Of a stretch of DNA of 8,739 bases, positions 1-8,600 are shown in pieces. Position numbers and translations under genes: made by a program. The notes under the pieces were generated by a model, which was not told the origin of the DNA, did not search any database, and saw nothing but the letters and a program-made list of their open reading frames with translations. The stretch spans positions 1 through 8,739 of the forward strand of contig JAAUTT010000135.1 in assembly GCA_012031335.1 (NCBI GenBank). Reading direction: 5' to 3'. How positions within the stretch are numbered: the first letter of the stretch is position 1; every line of letters starts with the position of its first letter. This stretch comes from Bacteroidales bacterium (GTDB taxonomy: Bacteria > Bacteroidota > Bacteroidia > Bacteroidales > JAAUTT01).

Positions 1-1
1 G

Positions 2-495
2 GTAGCATTATACAATAGCTTTATACACCCTTTTGTCGTTTTTTCTCAATCCCTGTAGCATTAATTGGGGCAATATTGGCGCTTAACCTAACCATGAGTT
101 CCATGAGTATTTTCACCATGCTGGGGCTAATCATGCTGCTGGGGCTGGTTTCTAAAAATGGAATTTTGCTTGTCGATTTTACAAACAAACTAAAAGAAAA
201 AGGCATGGACACCGTTAGCGCACTTCTTGAAGCAGGCAAGGAACGTTTACGTCCAATTTTGATGACGTCAATTGCTATGATAATAGGTATGATTCCGATT
301 GCTATGGCTACTGGAGCAGGTGCCGAATGGAAAAACGGTTTGGCTATTGTTCTTATTGGTGGCTTAACATCTTCGCTAATTCTAACTGTATTTGTTGTAC
401 CAATGGCATATTTGGGTATGGAAAAACTTATGTCCAAAGTACAACGGAAGAAGTCGTTAGCAGAGAATAATGTCGGTTTATCTGAAGCTGTATAA
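2..495 (+). CDS. RND efflux transporter permease, C-terminal end (partial, frameshifted)
   Basis: This is the last 165 or so residues of an inner-membrane RND drug/proton antiporter (AcrB/MexB, HAE1 type), normally about 1,050 aa; the start lies outside the window. Visible family landmarks are a segment with SFIHPFVV, then SIPVALIGAILAL, then TMLGLIMLLGLVSKNGILL followed by VDF (transmembrane 11), RLRPILMTSIAMIIGMIPIA, and GGLTSSLILTVFVVPMAYL (transmembrane 12), ending in a short basic tail. The first part (2-43) reads in one frame and the rest (from about 44) in the next. The join is at a run of six T at 39-44, where seven would keep the frame and give VVFFSIPVALIG. This is probably a sequencing error rather than a dead gene. 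The pump would work with a periplasmic adaptor and a TolC-like channel, presumably encoded upstream. The next gene starts right at or after its stop. Confidence 0.9.
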
Positions 496-517
496 ACTAA
501 TCAGGTTACCTTCATCC

Positions 518-1414
518 ATGCTGAAACATTCTTCCATACTATTTTTTCTGCTTGTACAAAACTATTGTATGGCTCAAACAAACGATTCATTGTTCAGGCA
601 ATCTATAAACCAAAGCCATCCCCAAAGTTACATTTCAGCCTTGGGCGGCTTTGGTAATATAGAGCCCCTGATTTTCGAAGCAGCAATAATTCCGTATTAT
701 ATGCTAAGGCTTAATAAAAGCAAGTGGGGTATTGAATTATCGCCCAAGGTTGTACTTCGCATGTATCAGGCAGACTCATATCCCGTACGCACACCTTCAT
801 ATATGCCCGGCGCAACCTTTTATTATAATATTTCAAATTTACAGGCAAACCGTAAAGCCTCTCCGCTGTTTGTGTTTTTAACCTGGCAACATCATTCGAA
901 CGGTCAGGATGGAAATTTTTACAACAACGATAGCATTTCCATTAATACACATTCAGGTAACTTTTCAACAAATATGATTGAGTTGGGGGGCTTTGCTTCA
1001 ATGAGCGACAAATCGAAGGCTTTCAACTCTGTTTTTCATAAAATATCGTTCGAATACCATTACCAGCAAGATGAAGAACTAAAAGGCAAGTACGGAAATT
1101 TTAGGATTAATAGCGAATTGCAGTCAATATGGTATCCTGGCAAATTCCCTTCTACCGCTGGTATCGTCAAAAACAGATTATATTCTGTTCGAACGCAATT
1201 AAAACTCCAGTGGATTGCCGGAAACATGCAAAACGCCTCAACTTTTGACATAAAAAGGCTCGGTGCGTCCTTTAGAGTTGCCATTCACCCGGCAATATTA
1301 AATGAAGTTACCTTGTTTGCTCAGTATTACTATGGTCAGGATTATTACAATATCTACTTTTCTCGTACGCTCACAGTCTTGCGTTTTGGGATTTTAACAG
1401 ACTTGTCAAATTAA
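518..1414 (+). CDS. Probable outer-membrane phospholipase A1 (OMPLA/PldA-like beta-barrel)
   Basis: Predicted 298-aa outer-membrane beta-barrel with a signal peptide (hydrophobic ILFFLLV stretch, cleavage probably at CMA/Q near residue 19). The key motif is HHSNG at residues 125-129, matching the HxSNG of OMPLA, whose active site is His142-Ser144-Asn156. Here the equivalents would be His125, Ser127 and Asn152 (within FSTNMIELGG). The C-terminal part (YYYGQDYYNIYFSRT, ending in alternating hydrophobic strands) also resembles the last OMPLA strands. The family is a calcium-dependent, dimerisation-activated enzyme that hydrolyses phospholipids misplaced in the outer leaflet. An upstream ATG at 470 would add 16 residues and overlap the RND gene by 26 bases; 518 is preferred because it places the signal peptide at the N-terminus, 22 bases after the RND stop. 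It could instead be a non-catalytic barrel of unknown role; the assignment rests on motif reading only. Confidence 0.65.
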   Translation: MLKHSSILFFLLVQNYCMAQTNDSLFRQSINQSHPQSYISALGGFGNIEPLIFEAAIIPYYMLRLNKSKWGIELSPKVVLRMYQADSYPVRTPSYMPGATFYYNISNLQANRKASPLFVFLTWQHHSNGQDGNFYNNDSISINTHSGNFSTNMIELGGFASMSDKSKAFNSVFHKISFEYHYQQDEELKGKYGNFRINSELQSIWYPGKFPSTAGIVKNRLYSVRTQLKLQWIAGNMQNASTFDIKRLGASFRVAIHPAILNEVTLFAQYYYGQDYYNIYFSRTLTVLRFGILTDLSN

Positions 1415-1439
1415 TAAACCACTCAAAAAACATAAAACT

Positions 1440-1643
1440 ATGATTACACAACAGATTGGCGAAAACGCTGGAAAAATATGGAAAGTTATTGATGAAAATG
1501 GCGTGATGGATATTCCTGGTCTCACCAAAGAAACAAACCTTGATGAACAACAAATATTGTTAGCCATTGGCTGGCTCTCACGCGAAGGAAAAATTTGTCA
1601 TTTCAACATTGACAATAACTGGAAGGTACAACTAATCTATTAA
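1440..1643 (+). CDS. Small winged-helix domain protein (DUF2582 type)
   Basis: A 67-aa protein that is essentially one winged helix-turn-helix domain. It begins MITQQIGENAGKIWKVI and has the family pattern of a first helix (IGENAGKIWKVIDENG), a short linker leading to a helix with LTKETNLDEQQI, then LLAIGWLSREGKI and a C-terminal beta-wing (CHFNIDNNWKVQLIY). This matches the Pfam DUF2582 winged-helix family (PF10771), widespread in Bacteroidota; its molecular role is not established. It may bind DNA or act as a protein-protein module. It sits 25 bases after the phospholipase gene and 8 bases before the phosphoesterase gene, so it is probably co-transcribed with them. Whether it regulates this operon is only a guess. 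Confidence 0.8.
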   Translation: MITQQIGENAGKIWKVIDENGVMDIPGLTKETNLDEQQILLAIGWLSREGKICHFNIDNNWKVQLIY

Positions 1644-1651
1644 CCAGAAAC

Positions 1652-2434
1652 ATGAAGCGTTTAATAGGTATTCTCGCAAGTTTTCTTTTGTTAATTGGTC
1701 TTAACTCATGTGAAGACCTGTTTCAGTATAGCCCCTACGATGCCGATGTTTCCGAAACAAACCTGAATGCAAGGAATATTGACAAAATTGCACCGCATAA
1801 CCCTTCCGATACACTTTGGTTTGTTGCCCTTGCCGATGTGCATGCATGGTACGATGAACTTTACGATGCCACCCTAAAAATTAACCAGCTTAAAAATATA
1901 AGTTTTGTGGTGGTTTGCGGCGATATTACCGATGAAGGGTTAGCGAAAGAATTCGAATGGTACAACAGGGTAATGGAAAATTTAAAAGTACCATATCTTA
2001 CCATTATTGGCAATCACGATTATCGTTCAAATGGTTCGGTTATTTACAAAAAAATGTTTGGTCCCACGAATTTTACTTTTAATATTGGAGCATACCATTT
2101 TATTGGATTTGACGATGTAGTGTGGGAAAACAACAACACAATGCCCGACTTCAATTGGCTAAATTCAAATGTATTGGATACCACAAGTGTTGTAGAAGTT
2201 GTATTTGCGCACATTCCCCCATGGACAGACCAATTAGATTTGGATACAACAGAAATAAATGCACTGTTAACGAAGAAGCCCAACCATGTTTTATCTGTTC
2301 ATGGGCACTTACATGGGTATTCTTATAATTACATTCAGGTGCATCACATTATTACAGGCTGTGTTAAAGACAGAGAGATGTGCCTGATTGGCCTTCACGA
2401 CACAACTTTTACTTTTCATAGAATTAAGTTTTAG
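1652..2434 (+). CDS. Calcineurin-like metallophosphoesterase lipoprotein
   Basis: A 260-aa protein with a lipoprotein signal: basic MKR, hydrophobic core, and lipobox LNSC with the acylated Cys at 20, followed by Glu-Asp. It is therefore membrane-anchored, in the periplasm or on the surface. The catalytic domain spans about residues 55-258 and shows all classic two-metal motifs: DxH (Asp62, His64 in ADVHAW), GDxxD (GDITD, 90-94), GNHD (120-123), a lone His187 in FAHIPPW, and GHxH (GHLH, 218-221). The metal sites thus look intact and the enzyme should be an active phosphomono- or diesterase; the substrate cannot be read from sequence. The linker of about 35 residues after the lipobox is typical of surface or periplasmic lipoproteins. 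It begins 8 bases after the winged-helix gene and ends 4 bases before the beta-barrel gene, so the phosphoesterase and barrel are likely functional partners. Confidence 0.88.
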   Translation: MKRLIGILASFLLLIGLNSCEDLFQYSPYDADVSETNLNARNIDKIAPHNPSDTLWFVALADVHAWYDELYDATLKINQLKNISFVVVCGDITDEGLAKEFEWYNRVMENLKVPYLTIIGNHDYRSNGSVIYKKMFGPTNFTFNIGAYHFIGFDDVVWENNNTMPDFNWLNSNVLDTTSVVEVVFAHIPPWTDQLDLDTTEINALLTKKPNHVLSVHGHLHGYSYNYIQVHHIITGCVKDREMCLIGLHDTTFTFHRIKF

Positions 2435-2438
2435 CGAT

Positions 2439-3047
2439 ATGAAGTACCTTGTTATAATTATCTTAGTTACAGCTCCCATTTTCCCTGGTCTAATAAAAGC
2501 TCAGGAAAAAGCGGACACAATCAAACATCCTTTACACGTAAATTTTCAATATGCTGGCAATGTAGGTTTGGCTTCCGTTGGACTTGGAACTTCTTTCAAA
2601 AACGAAAAGATATACCTTGGGTTAATTTATGGGTATCTTCCAAAATCCCTAAATGATGCAGAGGTACATACAATTGCCTTAAAAACGTATTTCCGTTTCT
2701 TTTCAAGGGAATTGTTAACAGGTTATATACATCGGCATACTTTGGTACCAACATTAATTATGGCTTTACAAAAAATACTTACTTAAAATATCCCGATTAT
2801 TTTCCGGATGGCTATTATTATACTAATGCAATTCATATCGCTCCATTTTTTGGTCGTAAATACGAACTAACATTCAAGAAACAACAATTGGGTATCTCAA
2901 AACTTGGCCTTTATTTCGAAATAGGTACAATGGATAAATATATTGCAAACCTTTTTACTAATTGGCAAATAAGTGTGCTTGATATTTTTTAACCTGTCAG
3001 CCGGTATATCCTTTTGCATAAATACAAACACCTCATTTAACAAATAA
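2439..3047 (+). CDS. Small outer-membrane beta-barrel protein (hypothetical, two frameshifts)
   Basis: Reconstructed as about 202 aa. A signal peptide (MKYLVIIILVTAPIFPGLIKA, cut before or near AQEK) is followed by alternating hydrophobic/aromatic strands such as VNFQYAGNVGLASVGLG, KIYLGLIYGYLP, AYFGTNINYGF, AIHIAPFFGRKYE, LGLYFEIGT and finally NLSAGISF. This resembles an unnamed Bacteroidota outer-membrane barrel family with a YGYLP-type turn, a central GxxxNYxF strand and a DIxNLxxGIxF end. The raw sequence breaks the frame twice: near 2700-2703 (TTTT where five T would fit), and at 2985-2990 (TTTTTT where five would fit). The two shifts cancel, so the gene ends in its starting frame at 3047. 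Without correction the protein would stop at 2786. It follows the phosphoesterase by 4 bases and is probably translated with it. Function unknown. Confidence 0.7.
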
Positions 3048-3109
3048 ACTCGTTTCTGCCATGAAAAAGAATCAGCTGCCAAAAACAATGATGCTAAAAA
3101 TTCACAAGT

Positions 3110-3526
3110 ATGCATAGTACAATAAATAACGAATTTACCAGTAACAATTGTATTAATACCGGTTGTATTATTTATCAGATATGGTCTTCCGCAAGCGAAC
3201 ATATGTCTGAAAGGGAATTTATTGAACAAATGGTTATTTTATTCGATACTGCAGAAGTTCACAAATCACAAATCTTGTACATAGATGCTTTTGATTTTTG
3301 CTATCCTATCAGCGAAAATGCCATGCAACAAATACTAAAGCATTTCCACAGGTGCAATGTTAACCTTGTTGGAATAGTTTCAAGTTCCAAATTACTGGGA
3401 AGGATTCAAATCTCGAAACTTGCCAAAAAATTTTCCAATCTTGACATAACCTTAACTATTTTAAAGACCAGGGAGGAGGGGCTGGTATGGTTCAATTCGG
3501 TCAGCAATCCAGCCCATTCAATTTGA
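3110..3526 (+). CDS. Hypothetical protein, possible STAS/SpoIIAA-like fold
   Basis: A 138-aa cytoplasmic-looking protein with no signal peptide or membrane segment. The pattern is a beta-strand (CIIYQIWSSA, 19-28), a helix (MSEREFIEQMVILFDTAEVH), a buried strand with an aspartate (ILYIDAFDFCYPIS, 55-68), an amphipathic helix (AMQQILKHFHR), another strand (NLVGIVSS), a lysine-rich helix (ISKLAKKFSN) and an acidic end helix (REEGLVWF). This order resembles small Bacteroidota proteins of the SpoIIAA/STAS-like superfamily, in which a strand ending in ID-x-x-DF precedes an ISPELQ-type helix; the family match is tentative. No closer identity is recognised. It lies 62 bases after the beta-barrel gene and only 6 bases before the RteC-like gene, so the two probably form a unit. 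The start is the only ATG after an in-frame stop at 3095. Confidence 0.7.
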   Translation: MHSTINNEFTSNNCINTGCIIYQIWSSASEHMSEREFIEQMVILFDTAEVHKSQILYIDAFDFCYPISENAMQQILKHFHRCNVNLVGIVSSSKLLGRIQISKLAKKFSNLDITLTILKTREEGLVWFNSVSNPAHSI

Positions 3527-3532
3527 TTTAAG

Positions 3533-3886
3533 ATGCTGGATAAGATTTATAAAATAAGAGAGAAGTTAACAAATCAGCTAAAATTGGTTGAAACAGAAGA
3601 AACCGGAATCTTAAAGAGAGCCGAAGTTTCAATTGGGCTAATTAATAAGACGCTTGTTGAACTAAAAGAATACATCCGTAAGTGCCATTTTATAACACAG
3701 TTCGATGAAATAACGTTTTTCAAAGAAATAAAACCTTCAATCTACAGTAAGCTCATATATTTCATAAAAATATTTAATATCGAATCCAAACGTCCTACTG
3801 GTAGCGACAAATCACAAAAGAAGTATTTGAAAAACGAATTTGTAAAAATAGAGCGATACTTTGCCGAAAAATTTGAGCCTTACTAA
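3533..3886 (+). CDS. RteC-family protein, N-terminal domain only
   Basis: A 117-aa, lysine-rich, helical protein. Residues 59-90 carry the RteC-family signature: EITFFKEIKPSIYSKLIYF, then an IKIFNIESKRPTG stretch, then a helix with KKYLKNEFVKIERYF. RteC is known from Bacteroides conjugative transposons such as CTnDOT, where it turns on the excision operon; full proteins are over 200 aa and carry a C-terminal DNA-binding winged-helix region. Here the protein stops right after ERYFAEKFEPY, where full-length members continue with a YYRSG-like segment, and no continuation is found in any frame before the convergent gene. So it is either a naturally short relative or a remnant. No integrase, transposase or other conjugation gene is in the window, so a mobile element cannot be claimed. 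It follows the STAS-like gene by 6 bases. Confidence 0.75.
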   Translation: MLDKIYKIREKLTNQLKLVETEETGILKRAEVSIGLINKTLVELKEYIRKCHFITQFDEITFFKEIKPSIYSKLIYFIKIFNIESKRPTGSDKSQKKYLKNEFVKIERYFAEKFEPY

Positions 3887-3897
3887 TCCAAATCTCC

Positions 3898-3922
3898 TGA
3901 TAGCAAATGATGCTATTATTTT
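3898..3922 (+). terminator. Weak hairpin terminator at the convergent junction
   Basis: An inverted repeat ATAGCA (3900-3905) and TGCTAT (3911-3916) surrounds a 5-base loop AATGA. It can extend by a G-T and a T-A pair to eight pairs (3898-3918) and is followed by TTTT (3919-3922). This fits a short Rho-independent terminator for the + strand operon, 11 bases after the RteC-like stop codon. The stop codon of the - strand glycosidase (3916-3918) lies within the stem, and no T-tract follows it on that strand, so a bidirectional role is less likely. The stem is AT-rich and short; efficiency is uncertain. Confidence 0.45.
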
Positions 3923-5535
3923 ACCAAAACAAAATATGGTAATCGGTTAAGGGGCACTTCCATGTTGTAGGTTTTACCACCTTTGTAAATCTTTCCGTCG
4001 TCGGCCAGCCATTTGCCTTTAGGTAAAACAACTGTTCTGGAGCTTTCCTTTTTATCGACAGGAGCTACCAGAATGGTTTCACCAAGCATAAACTGGTTGT
4101 TTACACTTTCAAAGCCCTGTCCAGGGAAATAGAAATCGAGCGAACAGATTATTGGGGGCGCCGGATTTTGCCGATTCTCGTGCCAGCTCCATAATCCGTG
4201 GGGTGAATTTTTCCCTGATTTTTAAAGCTTCCTTTATAGCATTCAAGTGTTCGGTATCGAGGATGCGCCAGGGAGCTACCGAGAACTGCATCATGGGCAT
4301 CAACGCATGGATCTGTGCCGAACGCACTACAAGGTCCTGGTTGAATGATTTCAGGTCGAGGAAGCTGGTGTAATCGCCTCCGCCAATCATATCTGGACAC
4401 GAGAAGGTGTATCCGGCAAGACTTTCGGTAATCATATGAGGTATGAGTTTCTGAACGTCTTCCCAGTTGTGGTTTTTATCGTGAAGGCGCTGAGCCAGCG
4501 GCTGACCAGCCAGTTTCCAGCAGGCCCGGTATTCGTTTAAGGGATAGCGTAATCCTATACGGGCATAGAGTTCCGAGTGTCTGTTAGGTGATGCTGGAGT
4601 CATGCTCAAAGCGGTTTCGGGGTAAAAATCCATATCGCCGGCATCGAGTTTGAAGCCATCTACACCATATTCGTTAACAAGGTAGTCGAGTTGACTGTTG
4701 AACCACTTCACAGCGGCAGGATTGGTAAAATCGAGCAATGCCGAATAGCCATTCCACCATGGAATCATAGCCGGGTGAACGGCCGTCTCCCAGGTTGTTT
4801 CCGTTGCCGACTTATGCATCAGAAATCCCTTGCCTTTCATTACTTCGCGAACAATCACTGCCTGGTCGGCGCTTACAAACGGGCACATCCATAGCATCAC
4901 CTTAAAACCCATTTTATGCAGTTCGTCCATCATCTTTTTGGGATCGGGAAATCGTCCGGGATGAAACACCCATTTACCATAATCTTCCTGCCAGGTATCG
5001 TCGATCATCAGCACGCCAGGAGCAAACCCGTTATCGAGATGGCACGGGCATATTTCAGAATGTCTTCCTGGTTGTGGTTATAGGTAAGTTCAATCCATGT
5101 GTTGTATTGTGGTTGAGAGAAAAGAAGCTCATCGGGCATTTTCCCCGATGCCGGAAAAAATGCTGAGGAAGCATAACTTCTTGCTGAAGCAAGTGTATTG
5201 CCAGACTTGCCTTGTTTAATTTCTCCAAATGCTTTAGAGATAATCAATTCATTATTTACTATTTTAAATGCATACGGTTCTTCGCTCCATACCCATAATC
5301 CCTGGTTGCTAATAATCAGAGGCTGAATTTGATTATATTGATTATTGGCATAAAAATCAAATTGATAACCTTCGCCAAATGGCATTTTATGACCTTCTTT
5401 TATGGCACCCGACCATAGCTTTTCACCTTGTTGAAGCTTGATCCGGATTTCGGATGATTCCTGTGCTGTGATTTCAAATACGGAATTGGCCAGAATGATG
5501 ATGGTCCAAAAAAAGGTAAATAACGTTTTCAACAT
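3916..5535 (-). CDS. GH31 glycoside hydrolase (MYORG-like alpha-glycosidase), two frameshifts
   Basis: Reconstructed as about 539 aa with a signal peptide (MLKTLFTFFWTIIILANSVF, cleavage near TAQ at 22-25), so exported. An N-terminal beta-sandwich (about 26-145) is followed by a (beta/alpha)8 barrel beginning at YNTWIELTYN. The barrel has LMIDDTWQEDYGKW, KVMLWMCPFVS, the nucleophile motif DGFKLDAGD (Asp near 298) and the acid/base motif CPDMIGGGDY (Asp near 382). It closes with a beta-sandwich containing LDFYFPGQGF, FMLGETILVAPV and PLNRLPYFVLVK. The PDMIGGG form places it nearer the MYORG-type clade of GH31 than classical alpha-glucosidases; the exact substrate is unknown. Frame is lost twice: near 5036-5039 (one G missing, giving ISITG instead of ILDNG) and in a run of five G at 4154-4158 (one extra). 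Both catalytic residues are intact. It lies 102 bases downstream of the BNR gene, on the same strand. Confidence 0.88.
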
Positions 5536-5637
5536 ATTATATTATAAGTTTAAAAGTTAATTTTTCAATATCTTTTTCAGATAATTTTTAAAATATCAGT
5601 GTAAAACCAAATAAAATGTTTCCTAATTAATGGATTA
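5536..5637 (-). other. AT-rich intergenic gap upstream of the GH31 gene
   Basis: This 102-base stretch is very AT-rich and separates the BNR gene stop from the GH31 start. It is long enough to hold a promoter for the glycosidase, but I could not fit the Bacteroidota consensus (TTTG, about 20 bases, TAnnTTTG) convincingly on the - strand. No strong terminator hairpin was seen either. The two genes could therefore be read through together or separately. Confidence 0.35.
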
Positions 5638-8600
5638 TCAATCTACTGTTATTTTACCGTAATATAAAATGTCATCTGCCTGGAGATATATAAAGTACAA
5701 GCCTTTAGTTTCCAAAAAGGCAGCTTTTACTATCAACTCTTCCTGATTGGCATAAGTGCCAGAATATACTTTTCGGCCAGCAATATCGTAAACCGAAAGG
5801 TCTGCCACCTTTATAAATTTACCTGGTTTAACAATGAATCTTCCATTCGTAACCGGATTGGGATAAATATTAAGTTTTATGCCCTCGGCTTTAATATGTG
5901 AATTCGACAGGAGTTTTCCTGCGGCAATTACCTCTATATTATCATAATATACTGGATTCCACCACGCATACAGGCCAATATAGCCATCGTGTAGGTCTTC
6001 GGTTTTGATATTATTTAAAACCACTTTACTATTTATTTCGACCGTTGTAAAAAACCCATTGTTGGTGATCTTTATTGGCACATAAACACCAGAACCGCCA
6101 CCGGTATATGCCCCTTCGGCCAGGGTGGATTCTACACCATTTTTAATCATTTTCAGATAAGCATTCAATGGTTTTGCATCCAAAACTAATAAGTAATAGT
6201 TACTATCGTTTTTATAATTGAAAACCATTCCAAAATCATTGTCCCAATCGGAATTAATTTTTGCAGAGTAGGTAAAATCCGGCGAAAGTAGAGCCTTTGT
6301 AAACGGATATATCAACACCATCTGTGGAACTGTGCCTGTACTGCTTATCTTTTATTACCCAGGTTCCTGTTCCAGGAACCCAGTCCTGCGCCAGATCGTC
6401 ATCAAAATCTTCGAAGTAATTAAGTTTCCCGGCAACACCACCTATTAAAATTTCAATTGGGAGAGAAACTGCTGTAACTCCAGAATTATCGGTTGCCTTT
6501 GCTTTTATAACATGCGATCCTTTAGAGGGGTTTTGCCAGGCAAAACTAAAAGGACTGGAAAGGTCTTCACCAAGTTTTTCATTTCCGTTGAAAAACTCGA
6601 CTTTCGACACTGTTCCATCCTGGTCAGTTGCAGTTACCACGATATCTATTGTACTATTTTCGGGATATTGCGCATTTTGTGCAGGAGAACTTATAGAAAT
6701 TTCGGGTGATTTAGACGCCAGCACAGAAATATTAACTGACGGTGAATAAATTATTTTTCCACCGTTATCAGTTGCTTTGGCAAATATAAGATAGTTACCT
6801 GCAGTAACACCTGTCCAGTTGAATGCATAAGGAGCGCTGTCGTCTTCACCTATTTTTGTTGATCCGTTAAAGAATTCTACTTTGCTGATGTTTCCGGAAG
6901 GCTCCACAGTTTTTATTTCAACGGTTATGTCAGCAGGAGTAACCATCAACGATTTGTAATTTGGAGCTGTAATGGAAATGCTTATTTTGTCAGTGTTTTT
7001 TTCCTTCCAAACTCCGTAACAGCTGCCTGCAGCCCACAGTTCGCGGGTTAATGGGTTAACCCGAATCACAAATGCCTCATTCACTCCATCTCCTTCTTGC
7101 GCCCCATTGTTTGTTCGGTTGTTTGGAGTGATATTTTCCCAGGTATTACCATAGTCCAATGATCGCTTAATACTTGCATCGGATTTGTATACATTTTTGC
7201 TCCAGCGGCATAAACAATTTTTGGATCCTGAGGGTCGACAGCAACCGAAGTGATTGGTCTGTTACCATATTGGTCCACTGGAGTGGCAGATGTTATCTCT
7301 GTAAGAGCACTTCCTTCAAGTTTATATAAGCGGTCGCCCGAAGTTACTATGTAAAGTTTACCTGAGAAATGGTCTACAGCAACATCAACTACATCGTAGG
7401 CCATTGTTTTAACAACCTTCCAGGTAATCCCTTTATCGGTCGACTTTACAACGTCTTTGCCATTACCTCCGTAAACCTCCTGTTCGCCAAAAAGGTTGGC
7501 TATAAACACTCCTTTACAGCCATTCATTGGGCTCCAAGAATCTCCCAAATCGTAGCTAACATAGTTGCTGAAATAAATTACATTAGGATCTTTTGGATCG
7601 CCACAGCCAACATCGAGACCCGTGCACATCAGAGATGATTCAGTAAATGTTTTTCCGCCATCGCGGCTGATAGTTAATTTCCCATCCTGATTCCATCCCG
7701 GAGAATTTTGAGTAACCAAAACTTTTTCGCTGGCCGCATAAGCTCCATAGGTAAATCCGCCCCATCCAAGATTGCTTGCATTGCAATACAACCATGTTTT
7801 CCCATTATCAGCAGTAAAAGCTCCGTTATAATCCTGGGAAGCAATGAACAATAAATCAGGATTTTGAATATTGAAATTAATATGACCTCCAACCAAAATA
7901 CCATTATACCCATTGGAATCCCATGAAAAATTGACCCCTCCATCCTTACTGCCCGAAATCCAATCGCCCCCTAAAGCCCATACCTTTTGTTTATCCGTTG
8001 GGTGCCAGGTAAATTTCTGAAACCTGGTATTATATGGCATAAATGCATGAGTGTTGCTACGGGTGGATAAATTCCATGTTAAACCTGCATCGTGAGAATA
8101 ATAAATTGGACCTCCCCAGTCGTTTTCTTTAAAACACAGCACCATAAAATTCGGATCAGATGGACTTATATTCAAGGATACCACATTTGTCGGTAGTGTC
8201 GAAGTTATGATCTGGTTAAATGTTTCTCCGCCATCAGTCGACTTAAGCAACTTATTGGCCGTAGTAAGATAAACCTCATCTGCACGGGTAACAATAACGT
8301 CCATATCAGTAATATCTTCAGAAAGCTTTTTGGAAAAGGTTTGACCACCATCCGTACTTTTAAAGAAACCATCTTTGTTGGCAATATAAACGTCCCCTTT
8401 TTCGGGATGTACTTTTAACAAACAATTTCCATAAGTGGCGTTAACTTTGCTCCAGGTTAATCCACCATTGTCTGATCGAAATATACCTCCGGCAGGATTA
8501 GCCCAATATGCTTTTGTAGAATAACCAAGGTTCTGATCAAAGCTTCCTTTAACAAATTCGACCTTGTCGAAAAAACTGCGATAACCGTGATAATTACTCT

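Noticed and set aside
21..437. Long open frame on the - strand antisense to the RND gene.
   Set aside because: The sense frame encodes unmistakable RND transmembrane motifs; the antisense frame is a shadow with no family features.
470..517. Upstream ATG at 470 as the start of the phospholipase-like gene.
   Set aside because: It would put 16 residues ahead of a clear signal peptide and overlap the RND gene by 26 bases; the ATG at 518 fits better.
39..2990. Programmed ribosomal frameshifting at the T-runs.
   Set aside because: The shifts occur in both directions, in unrelated genes, and without slippery-site plus structure signals; sequencing error is simpler.
3061..3117. An 18-codon open frame starting MKKNQLPKTM just before the STAS-like gene, overlapping its start.
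   Set aside because: No recognisable features. It could be a leader peptide, or the true N-terminus of the next gene if one A in the run at 3096-3100 is extra, but the downstream protein does not need an extension, so it was not called.
3533..3886. A conjugative transposon boundary implied by the RteC-like gene.
   Set aside because: No integrase, excision genes, direct repeats or tRNA target are visible, so only the domain homology is reported.
4149..4894. Other open frames on both strands within the GH31 region.
   Set aside because: They lie inside a gene with intact catalytic motifs and show low-complexity, non-homologous translations, so they are shadows.
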